Below the pieces are notes generated by a model that saw nothing but the letters and a program-made list of their open reading frames with translations, was not told the origin of the DNA and did not search any database. Shown piece after piece: positions 44,128-54,204 of a stretch of DNA of 64,000 nt; position 1 is the first letter of the stretch; each line of letters opens with the position of its first letter. The DNA comes from Halioglobus sp. Lineage in GTDB: Bacteria; Pseudomonadota; Gammaproteobacteria; Pseudomonadales; Halieaceae. The DNA lies in assembly GCA_029246385.1 (NCBI GenBank), contig JAQWNG010000012.1:1-64000 (forward strand), given 5' to 3'. Made by a program: the position numbers and the translations under genes.

Positions 44128-45609
44128 ATGTTAGGCACTGAAAATCTGTACACCGCAGCACAGACCCTCGCACTGGATCAGTGCGCCATTTATGAGCATA
44201 GTATTCCGGGCACCGTATTGATGGCACGGGCTGCTGCTGTTGCACTTGCGTATTTACTTGAAGCCTGGCCAGAGCCGGAGCGGTTGCAGGTGATCTGCGG
44301 CACCGGCAATAATGGCGGTGATGGCTTTTTGATCGCTGATTTAGCACATAAACGGGGCATCAAGGTCACGGTCTTCCAGTTGGGTGACCGCAGAAAAATT
44401 TCTGGGGATGCCGCATTGGCGATGCACCAAGCCCAGGCCAACGGCGTAGAAATAGTCTCTTTTGAAGTCGGTTTACTGCTGCCCGAGGGGGTTATCGTCG
44501 ATGCCATGCTGGGTACGGGTCTGGGAGGCGAGGTGCGGGGCGTTTATGTCGATGCTATCGCGGCGATTAACGCCTGCGCTGCGCCTGTGTTGGCGGTGGA
44601 TATGCCGTCGGGGCTCTGCGCCGATACCGGAACCGTTCTGGGGTCTGCGGTGGTGGCTGATCTTACGGTTAGCTTTATCGGGTTGAAGCGTGGTCTATTT
44701 ACGCTCCAGGGGCCTGAGTGCAGCGGTGCTGTGCAATTCTCCGATCTGGCAATCCCCCCTGAGGTCTACGCTGCGGTGCCTGCTCCTTGTGTCCGGCTTG
44801 CACTGGGACGGCTGCTGGAATGCTTGTCACCGAGGCCTGTCAGCGCCCACAAAGGATTGTTCGGTAACGTGCTGGTCATTGGGGGCGACTACGGCTTTGC
44901 TGGCGCTGCGGCTATGGCGGCCGAGTCTGCCCTGCGCTGTGGAGCCGGCCTAGTGCAAGTTGCGACGCGCCCAGAGCATGTGGCGGCGGTGTTAACCCGG
45001 ACGCCGGAGGTCATGCCCAGAGGTGTCGCCGCTGGCGACGAATTTGTGGCGATGGTGGAGGCTGCCGATGTGCTGGTAGCAGGCCCCGGCTTGGGCCAGT
45101 CCTCTTGGTCACTGGATCTATTGCGTCTGTCTGTAGGCAGCGGCAAGCCCTTGGTGCTAGATGCTGACGCACTTAATCTATTGGCCGCGGGAGTTCTGGA
45201 TACAATGGGTCTGGCCGGCAATTGGGTGCTAACGCCACATCCGGGTGAAGCTGCCCGCCTGCTGGGTTGCAGCACTGGGCAGGTGCAGGCAGACCGGTTT
45301 GCGGCCGTCAACGCTGTGCAGCAGCGTTACGGTGGTGTTGTGATTCTCAAGGGCAATGGGACCTTGGTCACCGACGGACAAGATATGTTACTCAGTGACT
45401 ATGGCAATCCTGGCATGGCAAGCGGTGGTATGGGGGATGTGCTTAGTGGTGTGATCGGCGCGTTACTGGCGCAGCATCTCCCGCCTTTGAAAGCAGCAGC
45501 TTTGGGCGTCTGCCTACATGGTGCGGCTGCGGATATAGCGGCTCAAGAGGGTCAACGTGGTTTAGTGGCCACCGATTTAATCCCCGAGATGCGGTCAATG
45601 CTCGGATGA
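44128..45609 (+). CDS. nnr: Bifunctional NAD(P)H-hydrate repair enzyme (epimerase plus dehydratase)
   Basis: 493 residues. The N-terminal YjeF/NAXE epimerase domain has GTGNNGGDGFLIA and MLGTGLGGEVRG. The C-terminal NAXD dehydratase has AHKGLFGNVLVIGG, VLTPHPGEAARLLG, LKGNGTLVTDG and NPGMASGGMGDVLSG. Repairs damaged NADHX/NADPHX. ATG 44128 is preferred to GTG 44110. It is linked to tsaE by an ATGA overlap. Confidence 0.95.
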   Translation: MLGTENLYTAAQTLALDQCAIYEHSIPGTVLMARAAAVALAYLLEAWPEPERLQVICGTGNNGGDGFLIADLAHKRGIKVTVFQLGDRRKISGDAALAMHQAQANGVEIVSFEVGLLLPEGVIVDAMLGTGLGGEVRGVYVDAIAAINACAAPVLAVDMPSGLCADTGTVLGSAVVADLTVSFIGLKRGLFTLQGPECSGAVQFSDLAIPPEVYAAVPAPCVRLALGRLLECLSPRPVSAHKGLFGNVLVIGGDYGFAGAAAMAAESALRCGAGLVQVATRPEHVAAVLTRTPEVMPRGVAAGDEFVAMVEAADVLVAGPGLGQSSWSLDLLRLSVGSGKPLVLDADALNLLAAGVLDTMGLAGNWVLTPHPGEAARLLGCSTGQVQADRFAAVNAVQQRYGGVVILKGNGTLVTDGQDMLLSDYGNPGMASGGMGDVLSGVIGALLAQHLPPLKAAALGVCLHGAAADIAAQEGQRGLVATDLIPEMRSMLG

Positions 45610-46085
45610 CGGGGGAGCTATTCACCGTAACAGCACCTGATGAGGACGCAATGGTAGCCTTGGGCGCAAGGCTGGCTGCAGTGTGCGAGCCAGGTCTGGT
45701 GGTATTTTTGGACGGCGATTTGGGCATGGGGAAAACCACATTCAGTCGTGGTTTTATTCGTTCGTTGGGTCACAATGGTGCCGTAAAAAGCCCCACCTAT
45801 ACGCTAGTCGAGCCTTATCAGCTGGAGGCGCTACAGGTGTTTCATTTCGACCTGTATCGTTTGGTGGACCCCGAAGAGTTGGAATTTATGGGAATCCGCG
45901 ATTATTTTGGTGATATGTCGGTTTGTCTAGTGGAATGGCCTAAGCGGGGCTTGGGCGCTTTGCCCTTGGGAGACTTAGTGATTACCATAGGTATCGGAAC
46001 TGTGGGGCGTCGTTTGGAGTTTGAAGCTACGACTGGCCGCGGTAAGCGGGTGCTGAGGAGGATGTTGGCAACTCCCGCAGTATAG
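45606..46085 (+). CDS. tsaE: tRNA t6A biosynthesis ATPase TsaE
   Basis: 159 residues. Walker A GDLGMGKTTFSRG and the family motifs KSPTYTLVEPY, FHFDLYRLVDPEEL and VEWPKRG. TsaE works with TsaB and TsaD to place threonylcarbamoyl on A37 of ANN-decoding tRNAs. The start overlaps the nnr stop as ATGA, so translation is coupled. Confidence 0.96.
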   Translation: MTGELFTVTAPDEDAMVALGARLAAVCEPGLVVFLDGDLGMGKTTFSRGFIRSLGHNGAVKSPTYTLVEPYQLEALQVFHFDLYRLVDPEELEFMGIRDYFGDMSVCLVEWPKRGLGALPLGDLVITIGIGTVGRRLEFEATTGRGKRVLRRMLATPAV

Positions 46086-46143
46086 ATACAAGCCCTGTGG
46101 CACCAGATAAAGAGTGTTTGCGGTATTAGTGAGCGAGAGTGGT

Positions 46144-47451
46144 ATGAGCAGGGCGTGTTGGATCTTGGGGGTCTTGTCTTTTCTCGGTTCATCCTCGGTA
46201 TGGGCTGCGGACGTGCACGATGTGCGTCTTTGGCGCGCGCCAGACCACACACGCATCGTGTTTGATCTCACCGGACCTGCGGAACATTCGCTATTCGTAC
46301 TGTCCAACCCCCGCCGCATTGTTCTGGATATACGGGACACTAATCTAAGCACTCCTTTGACTGATCTGACGTTGACGAATACGCCGCTGTCAATGCTGCG
46401 CTCTGGTGTGCGTGACGGCGATGATCTGCGCATTGTTATGGAGGTCAGCGCTGAGGTTGATCCCCGAAGTTTTCCACTGCAAGCGAACGAACAAGCGGGA
46501 TTTAGACTGGTCGTTGATCTATACGATAATGCGAAACAGCAGTCAGCGCCCGCCATCAAGAAGAGCGTCAATGAATCGACTAAACGGGACGTTGTTATCG
46601 CTATTGATGCGGGGCATGGTGGAGAAGATCCTGGCGCTATTGGCCCAAACCGTTTACGAGAAAAAGATGTGGTGCTGGCGATCGCCAAGCAGTTAAAAGC
46701 GCTGTTTAACGCTGATGTGGGGTTTCAGCCCGTGATGGTTCGCTCGGGGGATTACTATGTCAGTTTAAAGGGGCGTCGCGATTTGGCCCGTAAGCACAAG
46801 GCAGATTTGCTCGTCTCCATTCATGCTGACGCCTTCAAGCGTAAGCAGGCACACGGCGCTTCGGTGTATGCACTCTCTTATGGGGGCGCAACCAGTACGT
46901 CAGCGGCTTTTTTGGCGCAGCGAGAAAATGGCTCAGATCTGCTGGGTGGCGCTAGTTTGGCAGACAGGGATGATGTGCTAGCGGGGGTGTTGACGGATAT
47001 GTCCATGAATTCAATGATGGACACCAGTCTGCGGCTAGGTAATCAGGTACTTCGGAATGTGGATGACGTCGCTCGTTTGCATAAAAAGCAAGTTGAACAA
47101 GCTGGGTTTGCCGTATTGAAATCTCCGGATATTCCTTCAATTCTGGTGGAGACAGGGTTTATCTCAAACCCTAAGGAATCCAGCTTGCTTGGCACCAGCG
47201 CCTACCAAAAGAAAATGGCCAGAGCCATCCATCGCGGCATCAAGGGGTGGTTTTCGACCCACCCGCCGGCGGGCACTTTGTTGGCGTGGCAAAAACGACA
47301 GGGCGGTCAGCAATATGTTGTCGCTCGAGGTGATACACTATCCCAAATTGCCGATCGATTTAGTGTGTCCCTTGCCGACCTCAAAAGCTATAACAGTATG
47401 AGTAGCTCAAAAATATTGGCAGGGCAGAAGTTAAACATTCCCAAGAGCTGA
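46144..47451 (+). CDS. amiB: N-acetylmuramoyl-L-alanine amidase (AMIN, Amidase_3, LysM)
   Basis: 435 residues from ATG 46144. Signal peptide (MSRACWILGVLSFLGSSSVWA), AMIN targeting domain (about 22-130), Amidase_3 with zinc ligands in IDAGHGGEDPGAIG, LREKDVVLAI, SIHADAF and the catalytic Glu in LVETGFISNP, then a C-terminal LysM (YVVARGDTLSQIADRFSVSL). Splits septal peptidoglycan during daughter-cell separation, normally activated by EnvC- or NlpD-type proteins. Position before mutL is the usual one for amiB. Confidence 0.95.
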   Translation: MSRACWILGVLSFLGSSSVWAADVHDVRLWRAPDHTRIVFDLTGPAEHSLFVLSNPRRIVLDIRDTNLSTPLTDLTLTNTPLSMLRSGVRDGDDLRIVMEVSAEVDPRSFPLQANEQAGFRLVVDLYDNAKQQSAPAIKKSVNESTKRDVVIAIDAGHGGEDPGAIGPNRLREKDVVLAIAKQLKALFNADVGFQPVMVRSGDYYVSLKGRRDLARKHKADLLVSIHADAFKRKQAHGASVYALSYGGATSTSAAFLAQRENGSDLLGGASLADRDDVLAGVLTDMSMNSMMDTSLRLGNQVLRNVDDVARLHKKQVEQAGFAVLKSPDIPSILVETGFISNPKESSLLGTSAYQKKMARAIHRGIKGWFSTHPPAGTLLAWQKRQGGQQYVVARGDTLSQIADRFSVSLADLKSYNSMSSSKILAGQKLNIPKS

Positions 47452-47463
47452 TAGTACTTTCTC

Positions 47464-49305
47464 ATGTCCCGAATTTTTTTGCTAAGTTCTAGGCTGGCTA
47501 ATCAGATAGCAGCTGGTGAGGTTGTTGAGCGTCCAGCGTCTGTCGCGAAGGAAGTGCTGGAAAACAGTCTCGATGCAGGTGCGGGTCGGATTGATATAGA
47601 GGTTGAATCGGGCGGCACCAAGCTAATTCGTATTCGCGACGACGGCAGCGGTATCCCGTCAGAGGATATGTCTTTAGCGCTGGCCCGCCATGCCACCAGT
47701 AAAATTGCGTCACTGGAAGATCTTGAGCAGGTCAGCAGTCTCGGCTTTCGCGGAGAGGCGTTGGCGAGTATCGGTTCAGTATCCCGTCTGACACTCACCA
47801 GTAATGCCGACGAACAGGGCAGCGAGGGCACCAGTGCGGCTTGCGAAGGGCGCGAGATGGACGTGCAGCTTAGGCCGGCTCCTCATCCACAGGGCACAAC
47901 GGTGGAAGTGCGCGATCTATTTTTTAATACACCTGCCCGTCGAAAATTTCTGCGTAAAGAGAAGACCGAGTTCAATCACTTAGAGGAGGTCGTGAAGCGG
48001 CTGGCACTGTCGCGTTTCGATGTTACATTCTCGCTGCGCCATAACGGCAAGGTCGTGCACAACTTGAAGGCTGCCCCGCAACAGTCTGAGCGCCAGCGTC
48101 GCGTTGCCGCGATCTGCGGCCCGGCCTTTATGGAGCAGGCTATTTCTGTTGAGTCGGAGGCTCCGCCTTATCGTCTGTCAGGCTGGGTCGGGCTGCCGAC
48201 TTTTTCACGCAGTCAGACTGATCTACAGTACTTTTTTGTTAACGGGCGGGTCATCCGTGATCGGCTGATCGCCCATGCCGTAAAGCAGGCTTACCGAGAC
48301 GTACTGTATCACGGGCGCCATCCCGCGTTTGTGCTTTACCTTGAGCTGGATGCAGCGCAGGTCGATGTTAATGTTCACCCTACTAAGCATGAGGTGCGTT
48401 TTCGAGACAGCCGTGCAGTCCATAACTTCATCTTCTCCAGTTTGCACCGAGCCCTCGCAGACGTGCGTCCGGCACAGGGTCAACATCGAGATCCGCTTAC
48501 TGATCGCATGCTCTCCACCGGTGATGGCGTGGCAATTAATACGGCCACGGGAGAAATCACTGATCAGAGCGCACTGGCCTGGGGCGCGCCTCGTGCGGAT
48601 CCCCTGAGAGGCGCAGGTGGTTCTGCTGGGCACTACTCGCCCACGGCGGGGCAGGTGGGGGAACAAATGAGTGGCTATGCGCGCTTGCATGGCCTGCCTG
48701 TGTCGGGTTCTGACGAGGAGGCCCCGCCACTGGGCTATGCTTTGGCGCAACTAAAGGGTGTCTATATTCTGTCCGAAAATACACACGGTCTGGTGTTGGT
48801 CGATATGCACGCTGCGCATGAACGCATCACCTATGAGCGTCTAAAGTCGGCCCGCGATGAGGCGGGGATTCGCAGCCAGCCGCTGTTGGTCCCCCAATCT
48901 GTCGCGGTCAGCCAGCGCGAGGTGCAGATGGCGCAACAGCATAGCGAATTATTTCAGCGTTTGGGTTTGTCGGTTGAAGCTGGCGGAGAGGAGGTGCTGA
49001 TGATTCGGCAAATTCCGGTGGCATTGAGAGACTCCAATGTGGAGCAGTTATTGCGCGATGTGCTGGCAGACCTCATTGAATTTGGTGGTTCAGAGCGTAT
49101 CGAGGCACATATGGATGAAATTCTCTCTACGATGGCTTGTCACGGTTCGGTGCGCGCAAACCGTCGCCTGACTATTCTAGAGATGAATGCGTTGCTGCGG
49201 GATATGGAAGACACCGAGCGATCCGGTCAATGTAATCACGGTCGACCTACTTGGATTCAAATGGGCCTAGAGGAATTGGATAAACTGTTTTTACGTGGTC
49301 GCTGA
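47464..49305 (+). CDS. mutL: DNA mismatch repair protein MutL
   Basis: 613 residues. The GHKL ATPase motifs are present: [27 protein letters not shown] and [10 protein letters not shown]. The C-terminal domain contains [12 protein letters not shown], matching the DxHA-x2-E-x4-E metal-binding motif of nicking MutL proteins. It therefore probably makes its own strand nicks, as in Pseudomonas and unlike E. coli, which relies on MutH. Overlaps or abuts miaA. Confidence 0.96.
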   Translation: MSRIFLLSSRLANQIAAGEVVERPASVAKEVLENSLDAGAGRIDIEVESGGTKLIRIRDDGSGIPSEDMSLALARHATSKIASLEDLEQVSSLGFRGEALASIGSVSRLTLTSNADEQGSEGTSAACEGREMDVQLRPAPHPQGTTVEVRDLFFNTPARRKFLRKEKTEFNHLEEVVKRLALSRFDVTFSLRHNGKVVHNLKAAPQQSERQRRVAAICGPAFMEQAISVESEAPPYRLSGWVGLPTFSRSQTDLQYFFVNGRVIRDRLIAHAVKQAYRDVLYHGRHPAFVLYLELDAAQVDVNVHPTKHEVRFRDSRAVHNFIFSSLHRALADVRPAQGQHRDPLTDRMLSTGDGVAINTATGEITDQSALAWGAPRADPLRGAGGSAGHYSPTAGQVGEQMSGYARLHGLPVSGSDEEAPPLGYALAQLKGVYILSENTHGLVLVDMHAAHERITYERLKSARDEAGIRSQPLLVPQSVAVSQREVQMAQQHSELFQRLGLSVEAGGEEVLMIRQIPVALRDSNVEQLLRDVLADLIEFGGSERIEAHMDEILSTMACHGSVRANRRLTILEMNALLRDMEDTERSGQCNHGRPTWIQMGLEELDKLFLRGR

Positions 49306-49312
49306 GGCAGCG

Positions 49313-50317
49313 GTGGCTTCAGAACTCCCCCTACTGATTTGTCTGATGGGCCCTACCGCTTCGGGCAAGACCGATTTGGCCATCGAACTGGCCCAGCGGT
49401 TGGACTGCGAATTGGTTAGCGTCGATTCCGCGCTGGTCTATCGCGGTCTGGATATCGGCAGCGCAAAACCCGATTACCCTCATCATCTGGTAAATATTCG
49501 TGATCCAGCCCAGATTTACTCTGCAGCAGACTTTGTGGCGGATGCCGAGCGATTGGCGGCAGATATAATCGCTAGGGGTAAAACACCTCTCCTTGTGGGC
49601 GGCACCATGCTCTATTTTAAGGCTTTTTTGGAGGGGCTGGATGACATGCCGGGTACAGAGCCGTCCATTCGCACTGAGATAGCCGCGCAAGCCGCGTTGC
49701 ATGGGTGGGCCAAAATCCATGAAGAGCTGGCACAAGTGGATCCGGTGTCTGCGACACGAATTCATCCCAACCACTCCCAGCGTCTCAGTCGAGCACTAGA
49801 GGTCTATCGCGTCAGCGGAATGACTATGACGCAGTGGCAGCGTAAAAGTCGCACGGGTTTGGGGCTTGTCAAAGGCAAAACGGCCGTTTTTGACCGCTAC
49901 CGCGTTGTGCAATTGGCGATTTGTCCGGCTGAACGAAACATTCTGCATCAGCGGATAGCCCTGCGGTTTGAGTTGATGATGGCGGCAGGTTTGCTGGATG
50001 AGGTTCGCGGTCTCTGGCAGCGCCAAGATTTGAACGATAAGCTGCCGGCCATGCGTGCGGTGGGGTATCGTCAGCTCTGGCAGCACCTAGAGGGGGAGTG
50101 CACGCTAGATCAGGGGGTAAACAATGCGCTAGCTGCGACCCGTCAGCTGGCCAAGCGACAACTTACTTGGTTGCGAAAGTGGGTGGATCTTAACTGGATC
50201 TATACCGATTATGCGGGCAAATTCGCCCAAAATAGCCTATCTGAGGGATTACAAGTATCGCCTAAAAAGAAACCGTTGGAGGTGGCCTTGAACTATCTTG
50301 CTCAGGCCCCACTATAA
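49313..50317 (+). CDS. miaA: tRNA dimethylallyltransferase
   Basis: 334 residues from GTG 49313, which has GAGG about 6 bases upstream and begins 8 bp after the mutL stop. GTG 49295 is an in-frame alternative. GPTASGKTDLA is the P-loop, DSALVYRGLDIGSAKP and LVGGTMLYFKAFLEGLDDMP follow the family. Adds the isopentenyl group to A37 of tRNAs reading codons that start with U. The usual DSMQ is DSAL here. Precedes hfq as in E. coli. Confidence 0.95.
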   Translation: MASELPLLICLMGPTASGKTDLAIELAQRLDCELVSVDSALVYRGLDIGSAKPDYPHHLVNIRDPAQIYSAADFVADAERLAADIIARGKTPLLVGGTMLYFKAFLEGLDDMPGTEPSIRTEIAAQAALHGWAKIHEELAQVDPVSATRIHPNHSQRLSRALEVYRVSGMTMTQWQRKSRTGLGLVKGKTAVFDRYRVVQLAICPAERNILHQRIALRFELMMAAGLLDEVRGLWQRQDLNDKLPAMRAVGYRQLWQHLEGECTLDQGVNNALAATRQLAKRQLTWLRKWVDLNWIYTDYAGKFAQNSLSEGLQVSPKKKPLEVALNYLAQAPL

Positions 50318-50318
50318 T
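50288..50318 (+). promoter_or_regulatory. Promoter candidate for hfq within the end of miaA
   Basis: A perfect -10 TATAAT at 50313-50318 is built around the miaA stop codon (TAA 50315-50317). The best -35 is TTGAAC at 50288-50293 with a long 19-nt spacer. A second TATACT lies at 50335-50340. In E. coli hfq likewise has its own promoters in and near miaA. Confidence 0.5.
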
Positions 50319-50434
50319 TATGATGGTAATACATTATACTGTCTGCGGTTAAACCTAAGACCCGTTATCCGCCACCAAAGCCGGTAGGCTCAGGTTTTTC
50401 AAGGCGGGAAGAGGTTGTTTTTTTATAACATTTT

Positions 50435-50449
50435 GGCTCTATTTGAGCC
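50435..50449 (+). promoter_or_regulatory. Stem-loop in the hfq leader
   Basis: GGCTC (50435-50439), loop TATTT, GAGCC (50445-50449). It sits next to a T-rich tract (50416-50425) and ends 5 bases before the AGGAG ribosome-binding site of hfq. Hairpin plus U-rich RNA is the kind of site Hfq binds, so autoregulation is possible. Confidence 0.45.
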
Positions 50450-50465
50450 TTATCAGGAGTAAGTT

Positions 50466-50717
50466 ATGTCGAAAGGGCATACGCTACAAGACCCTTATCT
50501 AAATATTTTACGTAAGGAACGCGTCCCAGTTTCAATTTATTTGGTCAACGGCATCAAGTTGCAGGGGCAAATTGAGTCTTTCGATCAGTTTGTGGTGCTG
50601 CTTAAGAACACCGTTAGCCAGATGGTCTACAAGCATGCGATTTCGACTGTTGTGCCCTCTCGTGTGGTGCGCATACCATTGCAGCATCCCGAGGAAGAAG
50701 GCGAAGAAGCCAGTTAA
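50466..50717 (+). CDS. hfq: RNA chaperone Hfq
   Basis: 83 residues. The Sm1 region [20 protein letters not shown] with [19 protein letters not shown] and the Sm2 motif YKHAIST are canonical. The C-terminal tail is short and acidic ([10 protein letters not shown]), unlike the 102-residue E. coli protein. Forms a hexamer that pairs small RNAs with mRNAs. AGGAG stands before ATG 50466. Confidence 0.98.
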   Translation: MSKGHTLQDPYLNILRKERVPVSIYLVNGIKLQGQIESFDQFVVLLKNTVSQMVYKHAISTVVPSRVVRIPLQHPEEEGEEAS

Positions 50718-50782
50718 ATGCTTTTTCGTCCGCCGTTTAAAGCGCTCTCGCCGCCGGCTTATTGTGGTTTGACGAGGTAGCC

Positions 50783-52054
50783 TTGTTTTTTGAGCGTCCT
50801 GACTCCGGAGAGAGTGCTGTCCTGGTTCATTTGAAGCTTGGTAGCGAATCTCAGTGCGAGGATCCTCGTGAATTTGAGGAGTTAGTCCTGTCTGCAGGCG
50901 GCGACCCCGTTGCCTACGTCATGGGTAGTCGGGACGTGCCTCATGCCCGCACGTTTGTGGGCAGCGGAAAGCTTTTGGAAATTAAGGCGCAGGTGCATGA
51001 GCAGTGTGCTGAGGTGGTAATGTTCAATCATGCGCTCAGCCCCAGCCAAGAGCGGAATTTAGAACAAGAGTTGGAGTGCCGTGTATTGGATCGTACGGGC
51101 TTGATTCTGGATATTTTTGCTCAGCGCGCGCGAACCCATGAAGGCAAGTTGCAGGTTGAACTGGCGTTGTTGCAGCACATATCAACACGGCTGGTGCGAG
51201 GTTGGACGCACCTAGAGCGTCAAAAAGGTGGCATCGGTCTGCGTGGGCCGGGTGAAACCCAGTTGGAGACAGATCGTCGCCTGTTGCGCGCACGCATCAA
51301 ATCAATTACCGCGCGGCTGGAAAAAGTGCGCAAACAACGCGATCAGGGTCGTCGGTCTCGTAAAAGAGCAGAGATACCGACCGTCTCGCTCGTGGGATAT
51401 ACCAATGCGGGCAAGTCCACGTTATTTAATTATATGACTAAATCCACGGTATACGTGGCCGATCAACTGTTTGCGACGCTAGACCCCACACTGCGGCGTC
51501 TTGAGGTCGAAAACGTCGGCCCTGTGGTGCTTGCGGACACGGTAGGTTTTATCGCGCACTTGCCGCACAAGTTGGTCGACGCGTTCAAGGCAACACTCGA
51601 AGAAACGCTGAGTGCCGACCTACTGCTCCATGTGGTCGATGGTGCCAGCGATGAGCGGGACGCGAATATATCTGAGGTACAGGATGTGCTGACCGAGATT
51701 GGCGCAGAGGAAATTCCTCAGTTGCAGGTTTTTAATAAGCTGGACTTGCTAGAGCAGTCGCCGCGCTTAGAGCGCAATGCCGAAGGGCGCCCCGCGCGGG
51801 TCTGGATGAGTGCAGCGACAGGCGCTGGCATTGATCTGTTACTGCAGGCCATTGCTGAGCTGGTCGGCCAAGATATGGTGGACGAAGAGTTATACCTTGA
51901 TCCGAATCAGGGGGGATTGCGTGCGGCGTTTTACAGTCTTGGTGCGGTAGAACGCGAAGACTATGATGCCGCCGGTGTGGCATGCCTGCGCGTGCATCTG
52001 CCGCGTGCGGACTGGAATCGCTTAATGAAGAAAGGGCCTGAGCCGCTGTTTTAG
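50783..52054 (+). CDS. hflX: Ribosome-rescue GTPase HflX
   Basis: 423 residues. TTG 50783 is chosen: GAGG lies upstream, and the resulting MFFERPDSGESAVLVHL aligns with the start of E. coli HflX. The HflX domain (MFNHALSPSQERNLE, GPGETQLETDRR) precedes the G domain with GYTNAGKSTLFN, DTVGFI and NKLDLL. Splits stalled or heat-damaged ribosomes. Lies between hfq and hflK as in E. coli. Confidence 0.96.
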   Translation: MFFERPDSGESAVLVHLKLGSESQCEDPREFEELVLSAGGDPVAYVMGSRDVPHARTFVGSGKLLEIKAQVHEQCAEVVMFNHALSPSQERNLEQELECRVLDRTGLILDIFAQRARTHEGKLQVELALLQHISTRLVRGWTHLERQKGGIGLRGPGETQLETDRRLLRARIKSITARLEKVRKQRDQGRRSRKRAEIPTVSLVGYTNAGKSTLFNYMTKSTVYVADQLFATLDPTLRRLEVENVGPVVLADTVGFIAHLPHKLVDAFKATLEETLSADLLLHVVDGASDERDANISEVQDVLTEIGAEEIPQLQVFNKLDLLEQSPRLERNAEGRPARVWMSAATGAGIDLLLQAIAELVGQDMVDEELYLDPNQGGLRAAFYSLGAVEREDYDAAGVACLRVHLPRADWNRLMKKGPEPLF

Positions 52055-52135
52055 TTGTCGGCAAAGTGACGCGACTGCGTACCCTGAGCAAAAAATTTGG
52101 TAGACTGTTTTTATTGTTTAAATTAGGAGTGAATT

Positions 52136-53305
52136 ATGGCCTGGAATGAACCAACGGGCGGTGGCAACAAGCCCAATGATCCTTGGGGAGGCAATAATAG
52201 TAATCAAGGACCGCCTGATCTAGATGAAGCATTAAAAAAGCTGCAAGCCAAGCTGCAAGGACTGTTTGGCGGTGGCAGTGGGGGTGGCTCATCGCGCGGT
52301 GCGAGTAGCCCTGCTTTCTCAGGCGTGGTGATTGTGATTTTGGTGGTCGTGGCGTTGTTAGTGTGGGCGGTGATGGGTGTCTATCAGGTCGATCAGCAAG
52401 AACGTGGTGTAGTACTGCGCTTTGGACGTTATTACGATACCGTGCAGCCAGGATTGCACTGGAACCCACCTATCATCGATAGCGTAACCTTGTTGAATGT
52501 TACCAAGGTTCGCTCCATAAGCCTGCGCGAAATCATGCTTACCCAAGATGAAAATATTGTTGAAGTAGAGCTGTCTGTTCAGTATGTCATCGACAACCCG
52601 GTTGATTTTGTATTGAAGGTGCGGGACCCTGAACGCTCTCTGCAACAGGCCGCACAAAGCGCGCTGCGCCATGTAGTGGGCGGGATCAGTATGAACATGG
52701 TACTGACAGAAGGGCGTGTGCAGATCGCAGTCGATGTCCAGCGGCGGCTTCAGGATTACATCAATCTTTACAACACGGGCATACTCGTTAGTAAGGTGAC
52801 CGTTGACGAGTCTAAACCCCCGACACAGGTCCAAGCCGCATTTGATGACGTGATTAAAGCCCGTGAAGACGAGGAGCGTGTGCAGAACGAAGCGCAAGCC
52901 TATGCGAATGGCATAGTGCCTGAGGCTCGCGGCAGCGCGCAGCGCCAGATTGAGGAAGCTAACGCCTACAAGCAGCAGGTGACTGCGAATGCAGAGGGTG
53001 AAGCAGAGCGTTTCATCAAGCTTCTAACCGAGTACCAGAAATCACCTGCGGTAACGCGTGAGCGTCTGTACTTAGACGCGGTGCAGAAGGTGTATTCGGA
53101 GACTAGCAAGGTGATGGTCGATGTCGATGGCGGTAGCAACATGATGTATCTGCCACTGGACAAACTGGCCGAGCGCACCCAGCGCAGCACCTCTGGCGGT
53201 GGGGTTGAATTGAACAGCTCCAATATCCGAGAATTGACTAACGCTGTCACCGAGCAACTGCGCAATGATGCCGCAGTATCCGATGGCCGCAGGGGAGGGC
53301 GTTGA
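52136..53305 (+). CDS. hflK: FtsH protease modulator HflK
   Basis: 389 residues. A Gly/Asn/Pro-rich cytoplasmic N terminus (GGGNKPNDPWGGNNSN), one membrane helix (about 62-82), and an SPFH/band-7 domain (YQVDQQERGVVLRFGRY, PGLHWNPPI). Forms with HflC the large membrane cage around the AAA protease FtsH. AGGAG lies before ATG 52136. The stop is 2 bp from the hflC start. Confidence 0.96.
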   Translation: MAWNEPTGGGNKPNDPWGGNNSNQGPPDLDEALKKLQAKLQGLFGGGSGGGSSRGASSPAFSGVVIVILVVVALLVWAVMGVYQVDQQERGVVLRFGRYYDTVQPGLHWNPPIIDSVTLLNVTKVRSISLREIMLTQDENIVEVELSVQYVIDNPVDFVLKVRDPERSLQQAAQSALRHVVGGISMNMVLTEGRVQIAVDVQRRLQDYINLYNTGILVSKVTVDESKPPTQVQAAFDDVIKAREDEERVQNEAQAYANGIVPEARGSAQRQIEEANAYKQQVTANAEGEAERFIKLLTEYQKSPAVTRERLYLDAVQKVYSETSKVMVDVDGGSNMMYLPLDKLAERTQRSTSGGGVELNSSNIRELTNAVTEQLRNDAAVSDGRRGGR

Positions 53306-53307
53306 AC

Positions 53308-54183
53308 ATGTCTGGACGTAATGTAGTATTTATTTTTATTGCGCTGTCTGTGTTGCTAGTTGCCAGCAAGTCGCTGTATGTAATCAAAGAAACAGAGCGC
53401 GGTGTCCTGCTGCGGTTTGGCGAGGTGGTTAATCCTAGTATCGAGCCCGGTCTGCATGTAAAGGTTCCTTTCGTCAATAACGTGCGAAAATTTGATGGCC
53501 GAGTTTTGACGGTAGATTCGACGCCTGAGCGCTTTTTTACGCAGGAGAAGAAAGCGTTGATCGTGGATTCCTATGCAAAGTTTAAGGTATCTGACACGGA
53601 GAAATTTTACACTGCCACCAACGGGGAGGAATCCAGAGCAATGGCGCTGTTGGCGCAGCGAATTAACAACGGATTACGTAATCAGGTCGCCATCCGCACG
53701 ATTCAGGAGGTGGTGTCCGGCGAGCGCGATGAGTTAATGCAAACGCTTACCGCTGAAATGACGATTGTGGCTCAGCAAGAGCTGGGTGTAGAAGTTGTTG
53801 ACGTGCGGGTTAAAAAAATCGATCTCCCGCCTGATGTCTCAGAATCTGTTTATAGGCGCATGAATGCCGAGCGCGAGAAAGAGGCGCGCGAACATCGATC
53901 TCAGGGTCGAGAGCTAGGGGAGGGTATCCGCGCCGCTGCTGACCGTGAGGTTACCGTACTAAAGGCCAATGCATATCGAGATTCGGAACTGATACGTGGT
54001 GAGGGCGATGCCACCGCCACGGCTACTTATGCGGCCGCATTTACTCAAGATCCGGAGTTTTACGCCTTTACCCGCAGTTTGAGAGCTTACCAGGATGCCT
54101 TTCAGGGCAACGGCGACATAATGTTGCTGCAGCCCGACAGTGAATTTTTCCGGTATTTGAAAGACCCTAAAGGCGGCAAGTAG
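53308..54183 (+). CDS. hflC: FtsH protease modulator HflC
   Basis: 291 residues from ATG 53308 (GGAGGG about 9 bases upstream; TTG 53302 is the alternative). N-terminal membrane helix, SPFH domain (KETERGVLLRFGEV, EPGLHVKVPF) and a helical C-terminal half (MNAEREKEAREHRSQGRE). Shorter than E. coli HflC (334). Partner of HflK. Confidence 0.95.
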   Translation: MSGRNVVFIFIALSVLLVASKSLYVIKETERGVLLRFGEVVNPSIEPGLHVKVPFVNNVRKFDGRVLTVDSTPERFFTQEKKALIVDSYAKFKVSDTEKFYTATNGEESRAMALLAQRINNGLRNQVAIRTIQEVVSGERDELMQTLTAEMTIVAQQELGVEVVDVRVKKIDLPPDVSESVYRRMNAEREKEAREHRSQGRELGEGIRAAADREVTVLKANAYRDSELIRGEGDATATATYAAAFTQDPEFYAFTRSLRAYQDAFQGNGDIMLLQPDSEFFRYLKDPKGGK

Positions 54184-54204
54184 CTAGTTTGGCTAGGAGT
54201 GACT

